DNA of 29,673 nt from JBILVQ01 sp044370375. Lineage in GTDB: Bacteria; Bacteroidota; Bacteroidia; UBA4408. The position numbers and the translations under genes were made by a program. The stretch spans positions 1 through 29,673 of the forward strand of contig JBILVQ010000010.1 in the NCBI GenBank assembly GCA_044370375.1, given 5' to 3'. The notes below the pieces were generated by a model that saw only the letters and a program-made list of their open reading frames with translations, searched no databases and was not told the DNA's origin. Positions 26,166 to 29,673 of this stretch are shown here, one piece after another. The first letter of the stretch is position 1; each line of letters opens with the position of its first letter.

Positions 26166-27299
26166 TTATGCGTTAATTGTTGCTTTCGAAACCGAAGGAT
26201 GAACCGCCACTCCATTGTGAACAATCAGGGATCCTTTGGTAATTTCCTCTTCCATTTCCCATTTAAAACCTTCTTTGGTAGCGAGGTGATTTAAGAAGGT
26301 AACCATGTTTCTGGCATAGAGGTCGCTGGCATTCATGGGTAACAAAGAAGGAATATTGCTTTCACCAATAATTGTTACGCCATTTTTAACAATGGTTTTA
26401 TTGAGCTCGCTTCCCTGAACATTTCCACCTTGTTCAACGGCCATGTCGAGAATTACAGAGCCATAGCGCATACTGTTCACCATTTCTTCAGTAACCAACA
26501 ATGGTGCTTTTTTTCCGGGAATAAGTGCGGTAGTAATAACAATATCAGCTTCGCGCACATGTTTGGCAACCGTTTCCTGTTGCTTTTTCAGGAAGTCGTC
26601 AGAAACACTTCGAATATAACCGCCTTCCACCTTAATGGTATTATCGGCCGGCACTTCAATAAATTTTCCGCCCAAAGATTCAACTTGTTCTTTGGTATCT
26701 GGGCGGATATCAGAAACTTCAACGATGGCCCCTAATCTTTTTGCTGTAGCAATGGCCTGCAAACCGGCTACTCCGGCTCCAAAAATCACCACCTTGGATG
26801 GACGAATGGTGCCAGCAGCTGTTGTCATCATTGGTAAAATTTTGCCCAAAGCGTTGGCGGTCATCAAAACTGATTTGTATCCCGCAAGGTTAGCTTGTGA
26901 CGATAGGGCATCCATTTTTTGAGCCCTTGAGATTCTTGGCACTGCATCCATAGAAAAGGCAGAGATACCAGCCTTGGTGCAGGTTTCTACCAAGCCGGGA
27001 CTGGAGGCAGCGAACATGAAGGAAATCAAAACAGCTCCTGATTTCATTTTTTCAATATCGTTGCTTGCAGGAGCATTAACACCGAGGAGGATATCAGCCC
27101 CTGAAAATAGTTGCTGACGATCGGTCAGAATATTTGCTCCGGCATTTTTATAAGCTTCGTTGGTAAAGTTAGAACCGATTCCTGCTTCATTTTCTACATT
27201 AACTGAGAATCCGGATTTAACAAGTTCTTTTACAACATCTGGTGTAATGGAAACTCGTTTTTCTCTTTCTTTGGTTTCTTTAGGGATGCCAATGATCAT
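26166..27299 (-). CDS. pntAa: NAD(P) transhydrogenase alpha subunit, NAD-binding part
   Basis: A 377-residue soluble dI subunit that binds NAD(H). It begins MIIGIPKETKEREKRVSITP, followed by RISRAQKMDALSSQANLAGY, the dinucleotide motif GAGVAGLQAIATAKRLGA, VSDIRPDTKEQVESLG and TALIPGKKAPLLV. It is related to alanine dehydrogenase, but the neighbouring pntAb and pntB settle the identity. A TTG two codons upstream (27305) extends the frame; ATG 27299 is preferred because it begins at the conserved MIIGIPKE start. A -7 box lies only 3 nt upstream, so translation may start on a leaderless mRNA. Confidence 0.96.
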   Translation of the reverse strand: MIIGIPKETKEREKRVSITPDVVKELVKSGFSVNVENEAGIGSNFTNEAYKNAGANILTDRQQLFSGADILLGVNAPASNDIEKMKSGAVLISFMFAASSPGLVETCTKAGISAFSMDAVPRISRAQKMDALSSQANLAGYKSVLMTANALGKILPMMTTAAGTIRPSKVVIFGAGVAGLQAIATAKRLGAIVEVSDIRPDTKEQVESLGGKFIEVPADNTIKVEGGYIRSVSDDFLKKQQETVAKHVREADIVITTALIPGKKAPLLVTEEMVNSMRYGSVILDMAVEQGGNVQGSELNKTIVKNGVTIIGESNIPSLLPMNASDLYARNMVTFLNHLATKEGFKWEMEEEITKGSLIVHNGVAVHPSVSKATINA

Positions 27300-27302
27300 G
27301 GA

Positions 27303-27310
27303 CAAAATTA
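27303..27310 (-). promoter_or_regulatory. -7 box directly before pntAa
   Basis: On the minus strand TAATTTTG (exact TAnnTTTG) ends 3 nt before the pntAa ATG. A TCTG, one base off TTTG, lies 20 nt upstream (27331-27334). The predicted transcription start falls on or next to the start codon. Confidence 0.55.
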
Positions 27311-27392
27311 TTTTTCTTGTTTGTTTTGTTCAGAAAAAGTTTCTGATTTTTAAAACGGGGCTAAATGTAATAAAAAAAGTGCATCAGAACCA

Positions 27393-27425
27393 TTTGCTCC
27401 ATCATAGAATAAACTCATAGATTTG
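27393..27425 (+). promoter_or_regulatory. Bacteroidetes-type promoter (TTTG-N21-TAGATTTG)
   Basis: TTTG at 27393-27396, 21-nt spacer, TAGATTTG at 27418-27425. Exact match to both elements with the same spacing as at 3546-3578. The leader to the ATG at 27441 would be about 11 nt. Confidence 0.8.
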
Positions 27426-27440
27426 AGGAAAGTTTAGAGA

Positions 27441-28208
27441 ATGGCAATGAAAGTTACGTTTTTAGGAACAGGAACTTCTCAAGGGGTACCATTAATAGCT
27501 TGCAATTGCCATGTTTGCAGGTCGGAAAGCCCCTTCGACAAGCGTTTGCGTACATCCGTGATGGTGGAGGAATCCGGTTTCAGGTTGGTCATTGATACGG
27601 GGCCTGATTTCAGACAGCAAATGTTAAGGGAGCAGGTTGAACGTTTGGATGCTGTGGTTTTTACGCATGAACACAAAGACCACATTGCCGGACTTGATGA
27701 TATCAGGGCCTTTAATTTTTCTCAAAACAAGGCCATGGATGTTTATGCATCAGAAAGGGTACAGATTGCCTTGAGGCGCGAATTTTCCTATATTTTCGAG
27801 GATAACCCTTATCCGGGCATCCCAAAAATCAACTTACACAGCATTGAGGGACATCCTTTTGCACTGGGACCATGGTCCATCATTCCGATTGATGTTTTTC
27901 ATTATAAGTTACCGGTATTGGGATTTAGAATCGGTGATTTCACCTATATCACTGATGCCAATGCCATTGAAGATGCCGAAAAGGAAAAAATTGCCGGTAG
28001 CAAAGTTTTGGTGTTGAATGCGCTAAGAAGAGAAAGTCATATCAGCCATTTTACGCTAGAGCAAGCCATTGCTTTATCTCGTGAGTTAAAGGTGGATAAA
28101 ACTTATTTCACGCACATCAGTCATCAGTTAGGCCTGCACAAAGAGGTAGAAAAGGAATTGCCCGAAGGAATTTCGCTGGCTTATGACGGATTAACGATTT
28201 TGCTTTAG
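27441..28208 (+). CDS. PhnP-like MBL-fold metallo-hydrolase
   Basis: A 255-residue metallo-beta-lactamase-fold hydrolase. The active-site motif THEHKDH has H76, H78, D80 and H81, and further ligands are expected at H225/H228 (THISHQLGLH) and D158-161 (YITDANAI). CxCxxC at C21/C23/C26 (CNCHVC) with a C-terminal His matches the structural zinc site of PhnP, the phosphoribosyl 1,2-cyclic phosphate phosphodiesterase. No phn (C-P lyase) genes are near, so the natural substrate may be another cyclic phosphodiester or nucleotide. It is cytoplasmic, with no signal peptide. A second in-frame ATG is at 27447. It has its own strong promoter, and its end overlaps the convergent redox-protein gene by 18 nt. 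Confidence 0.88.
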   Translation: MAMKVTFLGTGTSQGVPLIACNCHVCRSESPFDKRLRTSVMVEESGFRLVIDTGPDFRQQMLREQVERLDAVVFTHEHKDHIAGLDDIRAFNFSQNKAMDVYASERVQIALRREFSYIFEDNPYPGIPKINLHSIEGHPFALGPWSIIPIDVFHYKLPVLGFRIGDFTYITDANAIEDAEKEKIAGSKVLVLNALRRESHISHFTLEQAIALSRELKVDKTYFTHISHQLGLHKEVEKELPEGISLAYDGLTILL

Positions 28209-29132
28209 CGTGTAGTTTTCTAAATCTTCCTGAGAAAGATTTAAATAGGGTACTCTTTTTTCTACAAAGCCATTGTTTACAAGCAATAGGGCAGGAACAG
28301 CCACTCCTGTATTTTTTAAAAAACCTTCTTTGGTGGTCATATAAGAATAAGGAATATCTCCCAGTTTGGCGTATTCTTTAAAACTATTGAAATCGGCCAC
28401 TTTTCCATTAAGGATAAAATAGATGGGGATATCGGGATTTTTTTGATGGATGATGCTGATTTTATAAGCTGCAATTTTGCAATGCTGACAAGTTAGACTA
28501 AAAAAACCAACCAACCATTTTCCTTTGGTAATGTCTTTGGTAAGCGGATAGGGGTGATTTGGATTTTGAAGCGGTTGAATTTCAAGTGGAAAACCTTTTT
28601 CCAGTTTATTGACAGTCGGTTCGCCTCCTGGTGTAAAAGGATTTAAAACAAAGGGCAGGGCCAATGCTGTTAAGGTTAGCAGGACCTGAATGGGGAGAAG
28701 GTATTTTTTGAAAAGGCTGCCCGGATGAACAGCCAATAAAATGAGCACTGAGGTGATAAGGACAATATTTTTGGCAATGGATTCCAAGGTAGAAAGTTCC
28801 CATAATTCGCCAAAGCATCCACAATTAGCTTCATTACCTCTTAAAATGAAAATAGCAAGCAGGTAAAGGGTTAAGACCAATAAAAAAGCCAGGGTTATTT
28901 TGAAAACGAAATGGTTTTTGCCGGTAATATTTAGGAGGAGGAGTGAGCCCAAAAGCCATTCGAAGCCAATAAAAAGCCGAGCAACAAAAGGGGATAAAGA
29001 CCATGGAAGGATTCCAAGATCTACAAAAGTGTATTCAAATAGTTCAACGGGAAATAATTTGGCGTAAGCGGAGAATAGGAAAAGCACCCCCAAGAGGGAC
29101 GCAATAACATAGGCGAGGATTTCTTTTTTCAT
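28191..29132 (-). CDS. MauE/DoxX-like membrane protein fused to a thioredoxin-like domain
   Basis: A 313-residue membrane protein. The N-terminal half has about five transmembrane helices (roughly 6-26, 50-70, 75-97, 118-136, 143-163), as in the MauE/DoxX redox-associated family, with a CGCFG motif at 104-108 on a loop. After residue 175 comes a thioredoxin-like domain with WLVGFFSLTCQHC, a CxxC at C215/C218, and a late VPALLLVNNG that fits the cis-Pro loop. It probably passes electrons or disulfides across the inner membrane, with the thioredoxin domain in the periplasm; the partner is unknown. It starts 69 nt after a Cys-rich lipoprotein gene, beyond a terminator, and its stop lies inside the end of the convergent metallo-hydrolase gene. 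Confidence 0.85.
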   Translation of the reverse strand: MKKEILAYVIASLLGVLFLFSAYAKLFPVELFEYTFVDLGILPWSLSPFVARLFIGFEWLLGSLLLLNITGKNHFVFKITLAFLLVLTLYLLAIFILRGNEANCGCFGELWELSTLESIAKNIVLITSVLILLAVHPGSLFKKYLLPIQVLLTLTALALPFVLNPFTPGGEPTVNKLEKGFPLEIQPLQNPNHPYPLTKDITKGKWLVGFFSLTCQHCKIAAYKISIIHQKNPDIPIYFILNGKVADFNSFKEYAKLGDIPYSYMTTKEGFLKNTGVAVPALLLVNNGFVEKRVPYLNLSQEDLENYTLKQNR

Positions 29133-29144
29133 TTTTGGGTATAA

Positions 29145-29175
29145 AAAAGGGGCTAACCGATGGAAAGCCCCTTTT
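29145..29175 (-). terminator. Terminator after the small lipoprotein gene
   Basis: aaaaggggct (29145-29154), 11-nt loop, agcccctttt (29166-29175); on the minus strand the stem is followed by a T run. It lies 20 nt after the lipoprotein stop and 12 nt before the start of the next minus-strand gene. Confidence 0.85.
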
Positions 29176-29195
29176 GAAAGAAAAATCGTAATAGA

Positions 29196-29402
29196 TTAGT
29201 CTAATTTGCAGGTAACACCAGTTTCATTTTCAGCATCACACCATTCTTCAGCATCTTTTTTAGTAGTGTTCTTTGTTTCAGAAACTGAACCAGAAACACC
29301 AGCGATGTCGAAAGTACAAGTACAAGTGTAATCTTTTTTACAAGATGTTAAGGTAACTGCAACGAATGCAATTCCAGCAAGGGTTAAGGCAATTTTTTTC
29401 AT
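29196..29402 (-). CDS. Small Cys-rich lipoprotein
   Basis: A 68-residue protein with a lipoprotein signal (MKKIALTLAGIAFVAVTLTSC) whose lipidated Cys is residue 21. The 47-residue mature part has four more Cys (YTCTCTF, EWC, VTC), enough for two disulfides, and a Thr/Lys/Glu-rich middle. ATG 29402 is used; a TTG at 29426 would add eight residues before the signal peptide and overlaps the -7 box. Short lipoproteins of this pattern (CKKDYTCTC) occur in Bacteroidota, but I know of no function. Export and disulfide formation are inferred. Confidence 0.8.
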   Translation of the reverse strand: MKKIALTLAGIAFVAVTLTSCKKDYTCTCTFDIAGVSGSVSETKNTTKKDAEEWCDAENETGVTCKLD

Positions 29403-29423
29403 AATTGATTTTAGTTGTTGAGG

Positions 29424-29431
29424 CAAATTTA
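29424..29431 (-). promoter_or_regulatory. -7 box of the small lipoprotein gene
   Basis: TAAATTTG on the minus strand (exact TAnnTTTG), 21 nt before the ATG at 29402. Upstream TTTC (29451-29454) is a weak -33 candidate. Confidence 0.55.
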
Positions 29432-29527
29432 TAGCAAATTTTTGGTTGATGAAAAAAAATGCAAAAAAAATGTCGCTTTTGTTAACATCGGGCGGTTAGA
29501 AAGCCAAAAATGTTGGCCAAGGCTGCT

Positions 29528-29673
29528 TTATAGCCTCAAACGGGACATTTTTATGGCCGTTACAGCTGCCTCATCGCCTTTGTTTCCATGTTTTCCGCCA
29601 GCACGGTCGATGGCTTGTTGCATGTTTTCTGGGGTTAAAACGCCAAAAATAACGGGTTTTCCCCACTCCAGGT
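29528..29673 (-). CDS. ribH: 6,7-dimethyl-8-ribityllumazine synthase (partial, N-terminus off window)
   Basis: Only the last 47 residues are present: LEWGKPVIFGVLTPENMQQA, then IDRAGGKHGNKGDEAAVTAI and KMSRLRL before the stop at 29530-29528. GKPVIFGVLTxxxxxQAxxRAGxKxGNKGxEAA is the diagnostic C-terminal segment of lumazine synthase, including the phosphate-site region. The enzyme joins the pyrimidine product of RibD with the RibB product to make the riboflavin precursor. No other rib gene is visible. Confidence 0.92.
   Translation of the reverse strand, partial: LEWGKPVIFGVLTPENMQQAIDRAGGKHGNKGDEAAVTAIKMSRLRL

Noticed and set aside
1..29673. Mobile elements, CRISPR, tRNA/rRNA, toxin-antitoxin or defence genes
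   Set aside because: No transposase, regularly spaced direct repeats, tRNA-like folds or defence-family motifs were seen on reading both strands; absence was judged by eye, not by search.

Overview
The window looks like a core chromosomal segment from a member of the Bacteroidota (Bacteroidetes). The evidence is the base composition (AT-rich), near absence of strong Shine-Dalgarno sites, repeated TAnnTTTG promoter elements (two with a TTTG element exactly 21 nt upstream), a type IX secretion C-terminal sorting domain, and families typical of the phylum (DUF4294, DUF4397 repeats, SpoIIE-type phosphatases fused to propeller or TPR sensors). I see no insertion sequence, phage, CRISPR array, tRNA or rRNA. 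Both ends of the window cut a gene: a secreted DUF4397 repeat protein at the left and lumazine synthase (ribH) at the right.

Layout. 1-3.4 kb, minus strand: the DUF4397 repeat protein and an acyl-CoA dehydrogenase, separated by a terminator. 3.5-7.1 kb: a small lipoprotein gene converging on uvrA across a strong bidirectional terminator; a 7-bp-arm palindrome sits just before uvrA. 7.3-8.2 kb: an ECF sigma factor with a 54-residue companion protein. 8.2-11.1 kb: a tight four-gene run of a DUF721 (DciA-like) protein, a family 2 glycosyltransferase, a NeuA-type cytidylyltransferase and a DUF2172/DUF4910 aminopeptidase-like protein, which looks like a small surface-sugar module. 11.1-11.7 kb: a convergent DUF4294 protein. 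11.8-17.2 kb: a T9SS-secreted PKD/YCF48-like protein followed 19 nt later by a 1097-residue periplasmic-propeller SpoIIE phosphatase. 17.3-19.9 kb: a TPR-SpoIIE phosphatase (TTG start) followed by fabG. 20.0-22.1 kb: a membrane VWA protein. 22.1-24.3 kb: ffh and folD, only 2 nt apart. 24.4-27.3 kb, minus strand: the three-part proton-translocating transhydrogenase operon (pntAa, pntAb, pntB). 27.4-29.4 kb: a PhnP-like metallo-hydrolase, an overlapping convergent MauE/DoxX-thioredoxin fusion, and a Cys-rich mini-lipoprotein. 29.5 kb to the end: ribH.

The most interesting points are (i) two neighbouring SpoIIE-type phosphatases with the same switch-helix and catalytic core but different sensors, one next to a secreted T9SS protein and one next to fabG, with no kinase or STAS partner in view; (ii) the glycosyltransferase / cytidylyltransferase / aminopeptidase-like trio; (iii) TAnnTTTG boxes only 3-4 nt from start codons, which would give leaderless or nearly leaderless mRNAs, one of them built from the T-tract of the upstream terminator; and (iv) a palindrome over the likely uvrA promoter. 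I found nothing that I can defend as a wholly new system.
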